A stretch of 64,000 nucleotides of DNA from Carboxydothermus hydrogenoformans Z-2901 (lineage in GTDB: Bacteria; Bacillota; Z-2901; Carboxydothermales; Carboxydothermaceae). The position numbers and the translations under genes were made by a program. A model generated the notes under the pieces. That model searched no databases. It had not been told where the DNA came from and was given only the letters and a program-made list of their open reading frames with translations. The stretch spans positions 1,586,001 to 1,650,000 of the forward strand of contig NC_007503.1 of NCBI RefSeq assembly GCF_000012865.1, given 5' to 3'. Numbering within the stretch: position 1 is the stretch's first letter; the number at the start of each line of letters is the position of its first letter. Of the stretch, positions 47,499 through 57,000 are shown one piece after another.

Positions 47499-49392
47499 TG
47501 CGTCTTTCCTTAATAACTGCAACCAGTTTAGCAGCAGCCAGTTCCGGATTGGTTTCAACAATAAAATAACCGCCCAGCAAATCTTTCGCTTTTTCAGTTA
47601 AAAACTCAACAACTACAGAGGAACCCATAATTTGCGGTACAATTCCAATATGGGTTGGTATTCCTAAAGTTACTGCCCAGGTCCCAATGGCTACTGCCTT
47701 CTCCGACATAAACTCAGGAGCAGAAGCAACAAGAGGTAGTTTGTCTAAATCAACTCCTAATTTGTTAGCTATGGCCACTGCGACATTAACTGCCCTGCTA
47801 TTATCAACACAAGAACCCATGTGCAATACTAAAGGTAGAGGTCCATTAAGCCCGGCTGCCTTTCCTAAGGCAGTTAATACTGCCTTTAAGGATTCACCGG
47901 CATAAGCCTCGGTTGCCTCCTGGGTCATTAGACCATTTTTCGCAAAAGCCCCGGCTCCACAACCGGTTGCCAGCATCAAGACGTTATTTTTAGCCAGCTC
48001 TTTAGCAATGGTTATAAAGCTATTGTCGTGAATTGCCTTAGGATTGTTACAACCGGCAAATAAGGCAATGCCCTGAATGTTGCCGTTAATAATATTGTCA
48101 ATTAAGGGTTTTAACGGGTCATTAGCATTTAACTTGCTTAAAACCGCCATGATTGCCTCGGCACTGAACCCGGTAATGGCTGTTTGCTTGCAGTCAGGAA
48201 TGTTAACTTTTCGTTTATCCCGTTTTTTAAAGGCCTCAATTGCCACTTCTACGATTTTCTTAGCGCTTTCTACGGCCGAGTCTTCCCGAAACTCGATGTG
48301 AGTTGCGCCGGTGATTTTATTTTCAGCCATAGTGGTAATTATTTCAGTATGGAAACACTCAGCCACGCTGGTAAGAGCAGGCATAATGCACTGCACATCT
48401 ACGACCATAGCATCTAACGCACCGGTAATGATGGCCATTTCCTGAGACAGATAGTTCGTAGCTAAAGGAATCCCGCGCCGCATCATCACCTCATTACCGG
48501 TACAGCAAATACCCACTACGTTAATACCTTCTTTGGCCCCGGCTTTCTTTGCTTCTTCATTCATTTTTAAAGCGACATCACAAATAATTTCACTAAGTAA
48601 AGGGTTGTGACCGTGAACTGCGATGTTGACAGCATCTTCCTTCAGCACCCCAAGGTTGGCTTGAGTAATTACCGGTTTAGGGGTACCAAATATGACATCA
48701 GACAACTCGGTTGACAAACACATACCGGTATAATCAGCCAGTGCTCCCTTTATTCCGCCGAGCAAAAGGTTGACAGCATCGGCATCACAACCCACATGAG
48801 TCCGGCCCATAATCTCGGTGATAACTGCATCGATATTATGGGGCATAACCCCCAGTTCTGCTAATTTGTCCACCCGCTCAGCGGTCAAGGTTTCTTTGGC
48901 CCAGTTACAGGGTACGTTACGCTTTTGCCGTGAATAATCATCCAGGGAAGCTAAAGCCACTTCTTTAGCTACTTGTCTTATATCTTTGCCTGCCGGTGCC
49001 AGGTTTAATTTTTCCGCTATCTTTCTTAACTTTTGCTCGTCTTTAATCCGGTACGCAGGTGCATGTCCTTCGCCAACTTCTAATAAAGTCAAAGCTATGT
49101 GCCGGCCGTGTTCGGAATGAGCAGCAGCACCGGCAGCAATCATTCTAATCAAATTTCGCGCAACAATGGTATGGGCATCAGCCCCACAAACCCCTCTCTG
49201 GGGTCCATTGCCAAATGGATCGATACGACAAGGTCCCTTCCAACAAATGCGGCAGCAGACGCCCAGTTCTCCGAAACCACATTGAGGCTGCATTGCTTCA
49301 TAACGGTCCCAAGCAGTTTCAATTCCCGCTTTTTTGGCTATAGGTAACAAATAATCGACCGCAGGATCTACGGAATTTTTCCAATTACTCAT
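47482..49392 (-). CDS. cooS: Ni,Fe carbon monoxide dehydrogenase catalytic subunit (CODH of the hydrogenase cluster)
   Basis: A 636-residue homodimeric CODH that oxidises CO with water to CO2. From the ATG at 49392, Cys38 and Cys46 supply the D-cluster position, and C47, C50, C55 (CCRICWKGPC) with the later GVCGA give the B-cluster. C-cluster ligands are the His of HGHNPLLSE near 265, GICCTGNEV, LFAGCNNPK, ATGCGAGAF and HMGSCVDNSRA. All are intact. It is the last gene of the coo operon, 26 nt after cooF, so CO oxidation is tied to CooF and the CooMKLXUH hydrogenase. Confidence 0.97.
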   Translation of the reverse strand: MSNWKNSVDPAVDYLLPIAKKAGIETAWDRYEAMQPQCGFGELGVCCRICWKGPCRIDPFGNGPQRGVCGADAHTIVARNLIRMIAAGAAAHSEHGRHIALTLLEVGEGHAPAYRIKDEQKLRKIAEKLNLAPAGKDIRQVAKEVALASLDDYSRQKRNVPCNWAKETLTAERVDKLAELGVMPHNIDAVITEIMGRTHVGCDADAVNLLLGGIKGALADYTGMCLSTELSDVIFGTPKPVITQANLGVLKEDAVNIAVHGHNPLLSEIICDVALKMNEEAKKAGAKEGINVVGICCTGNEVMMRRGIPLATNYLSQEMAIITGALDAMVVDVQCIMPALTSVAECFHTEIITTMAENKITGATHIEFREDSAVESAKKIVEVAIEAFKKRDKRKVNIPDCKQTAITGFSAEAIMAVLSKLNANDPLKPLIDNIINGNIQGIALFAGCNNPKAIHDNSFITIAKELAKNNVLMLATGCGAGAFAKNGLMTQEATEAYAGESLKAVLTALGKAAGLNGPLPLVLHMGSCVDNSRAVNVAVAIANKLGVDLDKLPLVASAPEFMSEKAVAIGTWAVTLGIPTHIGIVPQIMGSSVVVEFLTEKAKDLLGGYFIVETNPELAAAKLVAVIKERRRGLGI

Positions 49393-49418
49393 CAAATCAC
49401 TCCCCGCATCTTTCCGAG

Positions 49419-49982
49419 TTAAGCTTTAATTACGGAATAAGCCCTAACAAGTTCTTTACCTCTTTCCTCAATAAGTTTCTTACGATAGCTTTCGTAATCC
49501 ACCAGCATTATCGCCTTGGTGGGACAAGCTTCAACGCAGGCACAGGAAACTTCCTTGTTGTCCTGCTTTCTGCTGTAGCAAAGATCACATTTTCTGGCCT
49601 TACCATTTTTGGTTCTACGATTACCTTCATCCTTTTCCTCTTGTGCTATAATAATTGCTCCAAAAGGACAAACCATGGTACAAACTTTACAGCCAATACA
49701 ATTACCCTCATTGATTCTAACAAACTTATCTTCCTGGTAAATTGCTCCGGTCGGACAGGCATGGGCACAAGGAGCATCCTCACATTGTCTACATTGAATA
49801 GGCATTACCATACCACCGACCTGAACCACCGAATTCCTTGGCTTTAATTTCAACCCCCTGGTTACAGCCGTAGTCAAGTCACAATTGGCATGGGCCAAAG
49901 CACAGGCTATCTCACAATTTTTACATCCCAAACACTTTCGAGGGTCGGCGTAAATAAAGTAATTCTCGTTAGCTGTTGCCAT
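49419..49982 (-). CDS. cooF: CooF ferredoxin-like electron-transfer protein
   Basis: About 187 residues carrying four [4Fe-4S] motifs: CLGCKNCEIACA near residue 17, CRQCEDAPCAHACP near 65, CIGCKVCTMVCP near 95, and CDLCYSRKQ... CACVEACP near 130-150. This is the fold of DMSO-reductase-type iron-sulfur subunits. It carries electrons from CooS to the hydrogenase module. I chose the ATG at 49982 with AAAGGAG 9 nt upstream; a TTG three codons earlier is less likely. Confidence 0.95.
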   Translation of the reverse strand: MATANENYFIYADPRKCLGCKNCEIACALAHANCDLTTAVTRGLKLKPRNSVVQVGGMVMPIQCRQCEDAPCAHACPTGAIYQEDKFVRINEGNCIGCKVCTMVCPFGAIIIAQEEKDEGNRRTKNGKARKCDLCYSRKQDNKEVSCACVEACPTKAIMLVDYESYRKKLIEERGKELVRAYSVIKA

Positions 49983-50097
49983 ATGGTTCAACTCCTTTCA
50001 TTAATGTATATTAATTTGAAATAGACAAAACTTTTTACGCAATAAAGCTAACAAGGAATCCCGCAAAATACAGGGCCCGCGGACTTTTTGAAAGATA

Positions 50098-50442
50098 CTA
50101 CATTTCTACTTCTAAATTTTCAATATAAAGTTCCCTACCGGCCACAATGTCCACAGCCCTGTTTTCACACTGCGGGCATTGAAAATTGAAATTGGAAATC
50201 CCAAACACATGGTTACACTCCCGACATTTTCCCATCAGTGGAACTCGCTCGATAACCAACTCCGCACCCTCGGCAACGGTATTTTGCGCATAAACTTTAA
50301 AACACGCAGTTAAGGTCATAGGTTCCACCACTGTCATCTCGCCAACCTTAAGCTTTACTTTTAAAATTTTTTTTATTTGATGCTCTTTTACTTTGGCATC
50401 GATAATCTGAAAAAGACTATCCACTATAGCCATTTCATGCAT
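50098..50442 (-). CDS. hypA: Hydrogenase nickel-insertion protein HypA
   Basis: A 114-residue NiFe-hydrogenase maturation factor. The N-terminal MHEMAIVDSLFQII has the invariant His2-Glu3 nickel site. The zinc site is CRECNHVFG then CPQCENRAVDI. It sits between cooH, its presumed target, and cooF. No hypB-F genes are in this window, so other maturation proteins must be encoded elsewhere. A 115-nt spacer to cooF follows. Confidence 0.96.
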   Translation of the reverse strand: MHEMAIVDSLFQIIDAKVKEHQIKKILKVKLKVGEMTVVEPMTLTACFKVYAQNTVAEGAELVIERVPLMGKCRECNHVFGISNFNFQCPQCENRAVDIVAGRELYIENLEVEM

Positions 50443-50463
50443 GGTACCGCATCCTTTTTTATA

Positions 50464-51546
50464 TTATCTTTCGGTGCAGGAAATACAGGGATCAATACTA
50501 TTAATAATGAGGGGAATGTCAGCCACTTTATTACCCGGCATCATAACCTTAAGCGCTTCCCAGTTCATATAAGTTGGTACCCGCCACTTAATGCGTTCCG
50601 GAATATCTGAACCGTTGGTGCGCAGATAATAAATCAATTCTCCCCGCGGAGCCTCGGACCTGGCTACCGCCTCTCCTGCGGGAATTTCCGGCAAATAGTC
50701 TATACACGTTGGACCGTCCGGAAGCTCTTTTAGACAATGTTGAACAATATTGATAGCTTCCTGAATTTCTCTCAACCTAACCAGGGCTCTTGCTTTAACA
50801 TCACAACCAGTTTCTAACTGAACATTAACCTTGAGCTTGTCGTAAGCAGCATACGGGCTCTTTACCCGAACATCATTATTTATACCTGACCCCCGGGCTA
50901 CAGGCCCAACCACCCCATAGCGGAGAGCTTCATCTTTAGGTAATATCCCTACTCCTTCAGTCCGAGCCCGAACAAATTTATTGTTCATATAAATACGGGT
51001 AATTTCTTCTAAAGGCTTCTTCAGGTTGTCTAACTGTCTCGCCAGATATTTAATCTTTTCCTCCGACAGGTCATATCTTACGCCGCCAATACAGTTAGCA
51101 GCCAGGTCCATTCGATTCCCGTAAATAGTCTCTTTTATATCCTGGACTATCTCCCGTAACTCCATAACATGCATGAATAATGAGTCAAAGCCAATGATAT
51201 GAGCCATCATAGCAATATTAAACAAATGGGAAGCTATCCTTTTTATTTCATCTGCTATAACCCGTAAATATTCGGCCCTTTCCGGAATTTGAATACCGGC
51301 AATTTTCTCCAGGGCCATGCAGTAGGTAAAGGGATGGTTATTGGAGCACAAAGAACAAACCCTTTCAAGCAAAGTTAAATTTTGATATATATTACGTTTC
51401 ATTGCCAGATACTCGATACCCCGGTGCACATGCCCTGCCGTTAACTCCAGACCTACAATAGTCTCTCCCTCTACCTCAACCCGGAAATACATCGGCTCTT
51501 CCAGGGCCACATGTAGCGGACCTACGGGGATTGTATAAGTGCTCAT
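50464..51546 (-). CDS. cooH: CO-induced hydrogenase large subunit CooH
   Basis: A 360-residue NiFe catalytic subunit, group 4 (Ech/CooH type). The N-terminal nickel ligands are in ERVCSLCSNNHPFTY near residue 63; the C-terminal pair is in DPCISCTER at the very end. There is no cleavable C-terminal extension after the last cysteine motif, so the usual endopeptidase processing would not be needed. It reduces protons to H2 with electrons from CooF/CooX/CooL. It overlaps cooU by 4 nt. Confidence 0.95.
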   Translation of the reverse strand: MSTYTIPVGPLHVALEEPMYFRVEVEGETIVGLELTAGHVHRGIEYLAMKRNIYQNLTLLERVCSLCSNNHPFTYCMALEKIAGIQIPERAEYLRVIADEIKRIASHLFNIAMMAHIIGFDSLFMHVMELREIVQDIKETIYGNRMDLAANCIGGVRYDLSEEKIKYLARQLDNLKKPLEEITRIYMNNKFVRARTEGVGILPKDEALRYGVVGPVARGSGINNDVRVKSPYAAYDKLKVNVQLETGCDVKARALVRLREIQEAINIVQHCLKELPDGPTCIDYLPEIPAGEAVARSEAPRGELIYYLRTNGSDIPERIKWRVPTYMNWEALKVMMPGNKVADIPLIINSIDPCISCTER

Positions 51547-52085
51547 TTAACCTCTCCCTCCTGGGAAGTAGCCGCTAAGACCTTTTCCCACAAAGTTTTA
51601 CTGGTAGCTCCCTGCATAGCAATTGATAAAGGGATAAAGTCATTCATTATTCCCTCATCAATAGTATCATCGAGGAATAATCTCTTTGGATTGGGATGGC
51701 CGACTACTTTAATACCATATAATTCTTGTAATTCGCGTTCCGTCCAATCGGCACTTTTTAAAATCGGGGTTATGGAATTAACTTTACCACTATCTCCGGG
51801 TACTTCAATGGTAACCGTACAGGTACAGCCATCCAGGTCAAAATGGTAAGCAATCTCATGGCTATCCCTTTGTTGGTCATCTTTCGTTTTATAAGCTGTG
51901 ATAGTAATTACCCGACCTCCCAAACTTGCCACTATCAAAGCCACAGTGGTAATATGGCGGTGGTCGTGGAGCCTGCACCAACCAGTAACAACTCCTTTAG
52001 AATCTCTCTCCCAACGCAAAGAAAATTCTGCCCCCAACGCCCGGGTCAGTTTTTCTGTAAATTCCTCCTGAATATTCCGTACCAT
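51543..52085 (-). CDS. cooU: Hydrogenase subunit CooU (NuoC-like)
   Basis: About 180 residues, related to the 30-kDa NuoC subunit of complex I. The C-terminal DWTERELQELYGIKVVGHPNPKRLFLDD block is the NuoC signature. It links the catalytic subunit CooH to the small subunits. I chose the ATG at 52085, with GGGAGGT upstream; the longer frame would run into cooX without support. Confidence 0.9.
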   Translation of the reverse strand: MVRNIQEEFTEKLTRALGAEFSLRWERDSKGVVTGWCRLHDHRHITTVALIVASLGGRVITITAYKTKDDQQRDSHEIAYHFDLDGCTCTVTIEVPGDSGKVNSITPILKSADWTERELQELYGIKVVGHPNPKRLFLDDTIDEGIMNDFIPLSIAMQGATSKTLWEKVLAATSQEGEVK

Positions 52086-52102
52086 CTTCTTACCTCCCTT
52101 CC

Positions 52103-52600
52103 TCAGCGGAGAGCTCGTTTTTGGCGGCATTTAGGGCATAAATGCCTCAATATTTCAATTTCCTTGTTTACGTTCTCATAAGCTCGCTGCAATAATTCAG
52201 GAGAAATTGGTACCATAGGTGTACCACATCCGGCACAATTTACATATTTTATGAATCCTTTTTCCACATATCTGTATTTATCCTCTTGCCGGTGAGCGGT
52301 ATGATAATCTTCCGTTAAACGAATTGCTTTGGTAGGGCAGTAATATTCGCAAAGGCCACAGAAGGTACAGGTATTATGCCACAGGATGAACTCAAGGCCA
52401 CTTTTATCAGCCACTTCCCGGATTTGAATGGCTCCTCCGGCACACACATGCTCACACATCCTGCAGGCAATACAAGCCCCGGCATTATATTTGGCCTTTC
52501 CCCGCAGTCCCTTCGGAACAAAGGTTTCCCCAAAGGGATATGGGTCGGTTGTTGGACTCTTGAATAAATTACGCAGGGCGATTTTTAAAAACGAAGACAT
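52103..52600 (-). CDS. cooX: Hydrogenase iron-sulfur subunit CooX (NuoI-like)
   Basis: About 165 residues. Two [4Fe-4S] motifs, CIACRMCEHVCAGGAI near residue 44 and CTFCGLCEYYCPTKAI near 77, match the NuoI-type subunit. A further CAGCGTP plus CPKC set near the C-terminus could bind zinc. It delivers electrons from CooF towards CooL. I chose the ATG at 52600, 13 nt after cooL, with AAAGGGGAG upstream; the longer frame overlaps cooL. Confidence 0.92.
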   Translation of the reverse strand: MSSFLKIALRNLFKSPTTDPYPFGETFVPKGLRGKAKYNAGACIACRMCEHVCAGGAIQIREVADKSGLEFILWHNTCTFCGLCEYYCPTKAIRLTEDYHTAHRQEDKYRYVEKGFIKYVNCAGCGTPMVPISPELLQRAYENVNKEIEILRHLCPKCRQKRALR

Positions 52601-52613
52601 GGGTAACTCCCCT

Positions 52614-53045
52614 TTACAACCTGGTTTCCCAAATTTTGATAGCTTCGATAATCCCGTCAATAATCGCCTGGGGTCTGGGAGGACAGCCCGGTACATTGAC
52701 ATCTACCGGAATAAAGTTATCAATAGGGCCGGTAATGGCATAACTATCTCTAAATACCCCTCCAGATATGGGACATACTCCAATGGCTACCGTCACTTTT
52801 GGCTCAGGAATTTCCTCGTAAAGGCGCAAAACCTTTTCCTTAACCCGGGCAGTAAGAGGCCCAGTAATTAAAACTATATCCGCATGTTTTGGGCTACCAC
52901 AATATTTACAACCCAAGCGTTCCACGTCATAACGAGGGATACAGGCTGTGGTTGCCAGCTCCACGTCACAGCCATTACAGGATCCCGCATTAATGCGGTA
53001 TAACCAGGGTGATTTTTTCGCAATTTTTTGCAGAATCTTTTTCAT
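52614..53045 (-). CDS. cooL: Hydrogenase small subunit CooL (NuoB-like)
   Basis: A 143-residue small subunit holding the proximal [4Fe-4S] cluster next to the NiFe site. Ligands lie in SCNGCDVEL near residue 22, GVCPISGGVF near 90 and VPGCPPRPQ near 120. It sits 12 nt after cooK and is the partner of CooH. Length is typical for Ech/Coo-type small subunits, which lack the large domain of uptake hydrogenases. Confidence 0.95.
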   Translation of the reverse strand: MKKILQKIAKKSPWLYRINAGSCNGCDVELATTACIPRYDVERLGCKYCGSPKHADIVLITGPLTARVKEKVLRLYEEIPEPKVTVAIGVCPISGGVFRDSYAITGPIDNFIPVDVNVPGCPPRPQAIIDGIIEAIKIWETRL

Positions 53046-53057
53046 CCGGACACCCCC

Positions 53058-54029
53058 CTACCCTTTTACTAACGTTAAAATCAAGCTGATTAATGCCAGT
53101 ACTGTGGGATACTTGAGATAAAATTTAAAGGCCTGATCTATCCGTACTCTTCCCGTACTGGAGCGAATAATTGTAATAGAAATAAACAATAAGATTAAAC
53201 ATTTTAACAAAAACCACACCAGGTTAAGCAAAAGGTTTTCACTCAGAGGGGTTGGAAAAAAGAGCGCTATACCTAAACCCAGTACCACTACCATTTTTAG
53301 GGCGTTGGTTAGCTTAAATAAAGCCAGCCAACTCCCGGAATATTCCAGAATAGGGCCTTCAACAATTTCCGTTTCCGCCTCTGGAATATCAAAAGGAACA
53401 ACTCCTATAGTACCGGGGATAAAAACCAGAAAAGCTAAAAGAGCCGGTAACATGGTGTAATCAAACAGTAAAGCTCCGTTTTCCACTTGGTACTGGACAA
53501 TTTTACTTAAAGAAAAGGTGGCAATACCGCCGGTTGCTAATCCAACCTTTAAAGCAACGGTCACCAGGACTATCAGTAACGGCAACTCATAAGCCATCAT
53601 CATGACCATTTCCCGCGAGGAACCTATAGCCCCAAAGGGTGAACTGGAGGCCGAACCTCCGACTATCAAGGCAATAGCCGGCAAGGACAACAAATAAAGT
53701 AAAACCAGCAAATCTCCCGCAAAGTTCAAACCTGGATAAACCCCCGCAACAGGGATCAGGGTTACTGCTACCAGCATCCCAGCAAACCCTAACAACGGCG
53801 CTAACCTGAAAGCCGGCAGGTGTGCCGTCTCGGGCACAACCACCTCCTTCAGGGTTAATTTGGCCAGGTCAATAAAGGGCTGGTAAAGAGGTGGCCCCAC
53901 CCGTCTCTGGGCGCGGGCAACAATTTTGCGGTCAATTCCCATCAGAAGCAAACCAAGGACTAAAGCAAACAGGCCACCGGGAAAGAGCAGGAAATTAAAA
54001 ATTAAATGACCGATATCCGTCACAATCAC
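53058..54029 (-). CDS. cooK: Hydrogenase membrane subunit CooK (NuoH-like)
   Basis: A 323-residue membrane protein with about eight segments. The DRKIVARAQRRVGPPLYQPFIDLAKL block near residue 28 and the PFDIPEAETEIVEGPILEYSG motif near 217 are the conserved NuoH quinone-site and link regions. In this hydrogenase it connects the soluble redox arm to ion pumping by CooM. It overlaps cooM by 4 nt. Confidence 0.95.
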   Translation of the reverse strand: MIVTDIGHLIFNFLLFPGGLFALVLGLLLMGIDRKIVARAQRRVGPPLYQPFIDLAKLTLKEVVVPETAHLPAFRLAPLLGFAGMLVAVTLIPVAGVYPGLNFAGDLLVLLYLLSLPAIALIVGGSASSSPFGAIGSSREMVMMMAYELPLLIVLVTVALKVGLATGGIATFSLSKIVQYQVENGALLFDYTMLPALLAFLVFIPGTIGVVPFDIPEAETEIVEGPILEYSGSWLALFKLTNALKMVVVLGLGIALFFPTPLSENLLLNLVWFLLKCLILLFISITIIRSSTGRVRIDQAFKFYLKYPTVLALISLILTLVKG

Positions 54030-57000
54030 ACCCCCTTACCCAAACCGGCAACCCGGTGTAAAAACTTAATCCATCCCTTAATTAACCCTTTGGGAGACTC
54101 ATAGAGATTATGCGAATTAACATGTACCTCTTCGGGAGTTAAAGTAGTTACCCCGCAGGTATAGATTTTGGTATAGCGGATTTTCCCATTGCCCACAAAA
54201 TAAATACTAAGGCCAACAATAAAGGCAATTACCATAAACACCGCAATAATTCCGGCATTCCAGGTACCAAGGCCGGAATCAATCCCGAAAAGGGTAACTG
54301 AAACCGGTGTCAGCCCCAACGACCTTTCGATGGCAGCAATAGTAGCAAGTGGTATCCCCGGGAAAATCCCAAATACCATACATAAAACAGCTAAAATCAC
54401 CATAGGAATTTGCATTGTCCAGGGTGCTTCAGTTACGTTCTCCAATTCCTTAGGTATTTGTCCAAAAAAGGCAGAATGTAAAAATTTAAGGAACGAAGCC
54501 AGGGTCAAAACACTTGCTAACAAAGATAATAACGCTAAAAATACATATCCCTTCTCCATGGACGCTTCATAGATTAGCCATTTAGATGTAAAACCATTAA
54601 AAGGCGGAATACCGGCAATAGAGAATGTCCCAATCGCAAAGACACTGAGAGTTACCGGCATTTTTCGGCCTATTCCTCCTAACCTGTCCAGATCCCCTAT
54701 ACCGGTTTTCACCATAATGGCACCGGCAACCAAGAAAAGCAGGTTCTTAAACAGCATATGGTTAACTAAATGCAATAATCCTCCGGCCAGACCTAAAGAA
54801 GAGCCCAGGCTTATTCCCAAGATGATATAACCCATCTGACTTACCGTATGATAAATAAGCAGGCGTTTCATACCACTTTGCAGCAAAGCCAATGCCGCAG
54901 CCATTAAAATCGTTAAGCCGCTCACCCAGGCAAGGATGTACATGAGGCTTGGCATATCTCCAAGCTGGCCCAGCTTGCTTAAAAGAGCAACGCCTCCAAA
55001 TACATAAAATAACTTAACCATCCCAAAAGGCGCACTTTTTAAAAGCACCGAAGAAATATAACCGCTCACCGGTGTTGGGGCGGTAGGAGGATGCATCTGA
55101 TAATCGATGCGGAAAGGTAACATCGCAGCTTTCATGGCAAAACCAATCAACATTAAGATTAAGCCAAGAGCCACCAGACCTGTGGGCAGGGCACTTAACC
55201 GCCCGGCCAGCTCACTCATTTCAAAGGTGCCGGCGTTAACTGTTAATACAAGTAGTCCCAGAAGCAGCAAATTGGCTCCAACGTAATTAAAGATGAAGTA
55301 CTTGAACCCTTCCCGCAATGCCTCGCTGGTTTCCTCATGAATAATCACAAAGTACAATGTCCAGCTGCTCATGATTTCCCAGAAAGCGAAGAAATTGAAG
55401 AGATCCTTACTTACCGCTACACCCAAAAGGCCGCCAATCATTAAGGTAAAGAACAGGTAAAAGCGATTTTGGGCATGTTCATGTTCCATATATCCCAGGG
55501 AATAAAGTAAATTTAAAACACCAATAAAGGCGATGAGGAAAGCAAAACTCCGGGAAAATATGTCCAGGCCAGTGGATGCCGCAAAAACTGTGGCAAGCGT
55601 TGCTACCATAGTTGCAACTGCTAACCAACCGCTAACTTTAACCGAACGTCTTCCGAAAAAGTAAGCAAAGAGAGCCCCCACCATCGGAATTAGCGTAACT
55701 ATTGGCCAGGAGATGGTAATTTTAGGAATAGCCGTTACGGCCATATGTCCGTTAGCCGCAATTAAATCGGCAACCGGCTTAATTAAAGCCAGACCCGCTT
55801 GCGGATATACGCCATTAAAAATGGACAAACCCGTTAAAATCACAATTGGTATCAACATGGTAATCGGGGCTTCCTGCCGGGCCGGCCCCTCATACTTTTC
55901 AAAGAAAATAATTCTAACCACTTTCAGGTAATAAAAACCACCAAGGATACTGCCTAAAAGGATTAAACCTGCCAGTGCCAGATGACCGGATTGGACCAGA
56001 GCGTACAGCATTAAAAATTTACTGATAAACCCGTTGAAGGGCGGCAAACCCATTATGGCTAAGATCCCGATACTAAAACATAAAGACGTTACCGGCATTA
56101 CTCGGCCGATACCTTTAAGCTTATTAATCTCCTGACTTTTTACGCGCAAGATTAAAGCACCAACAGCCAGGAATAACAGATTTTTCATAATAGCATGATT
56201 TAAGATATGGTAAAGGGCACCGATAAAACTCAAATAAGTCCCTACTCCCAGAGTAATTACTATCTCCCCTACCTGGGCCATCGTTGAATAGGCCAGCATT
56301 TTCTTCACATCGGTCTGTAGCAGGGCCATAATTTCGCCGTACAAAAGGGTAAACGCTCCAAGCAGGGAGATTATAAACCCAATTGTGGAAAATTGACCGG
56401 TAGTACCTACTTTAGTCAGTAAACTTACCCCAAAAACCACAAAAAGGATGCGGACAAGTCCGTAAATACCGGTTTTGGTCAAAATCCCTGACATTGGGGC
56501 TGAAATAGACGAAGGCGCCACCGGGTGAGCATCCGGCAACCAGCTATGCAGCGGCACCAAGCCTGCTTTGACCCCAAAGCCAATAATAAACATTCCTAAA
56601 ACCACTAACATAAGACCGGGAGATAAAACCTGTAAATTTGCAGAAATTGTCGTCAGATCTAAAGATCCAAGTTTTACATGCAACGTTAAAATTGCCAAAA
56701 GCATAATATAAGCTCCGGAGGTACACATAATAAAATATTTAAAACCGGCACGCAGAGCTTTTTGAGTTTGCTCTTGAATAACCAAAAAGTAAGAAGTCCA
56801 GGTCATTAATTCCCAGAAGACATAAAAATTCCCCAGCTCCTTGCTGGTGGTTAAACCGAGCAAAGTACCCAACATTAACAGTAAAAAGAAGAAGTAACGG
56901 TTTGCATACGGTTTAGCTTTAAAATAACCCACCGAGTAAAGGGTAACCAAGAAACCGATAAAAGCCATAAGCAAAGCGAAAAATTTAGATAAACTATCAA

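Noticed and set aside
52601-52702. Extended N-terminus of CooX
   Set aside because: The extra 34 codons lie inside cooL, while an ATG at 52600 has a good SD and a family-like start.
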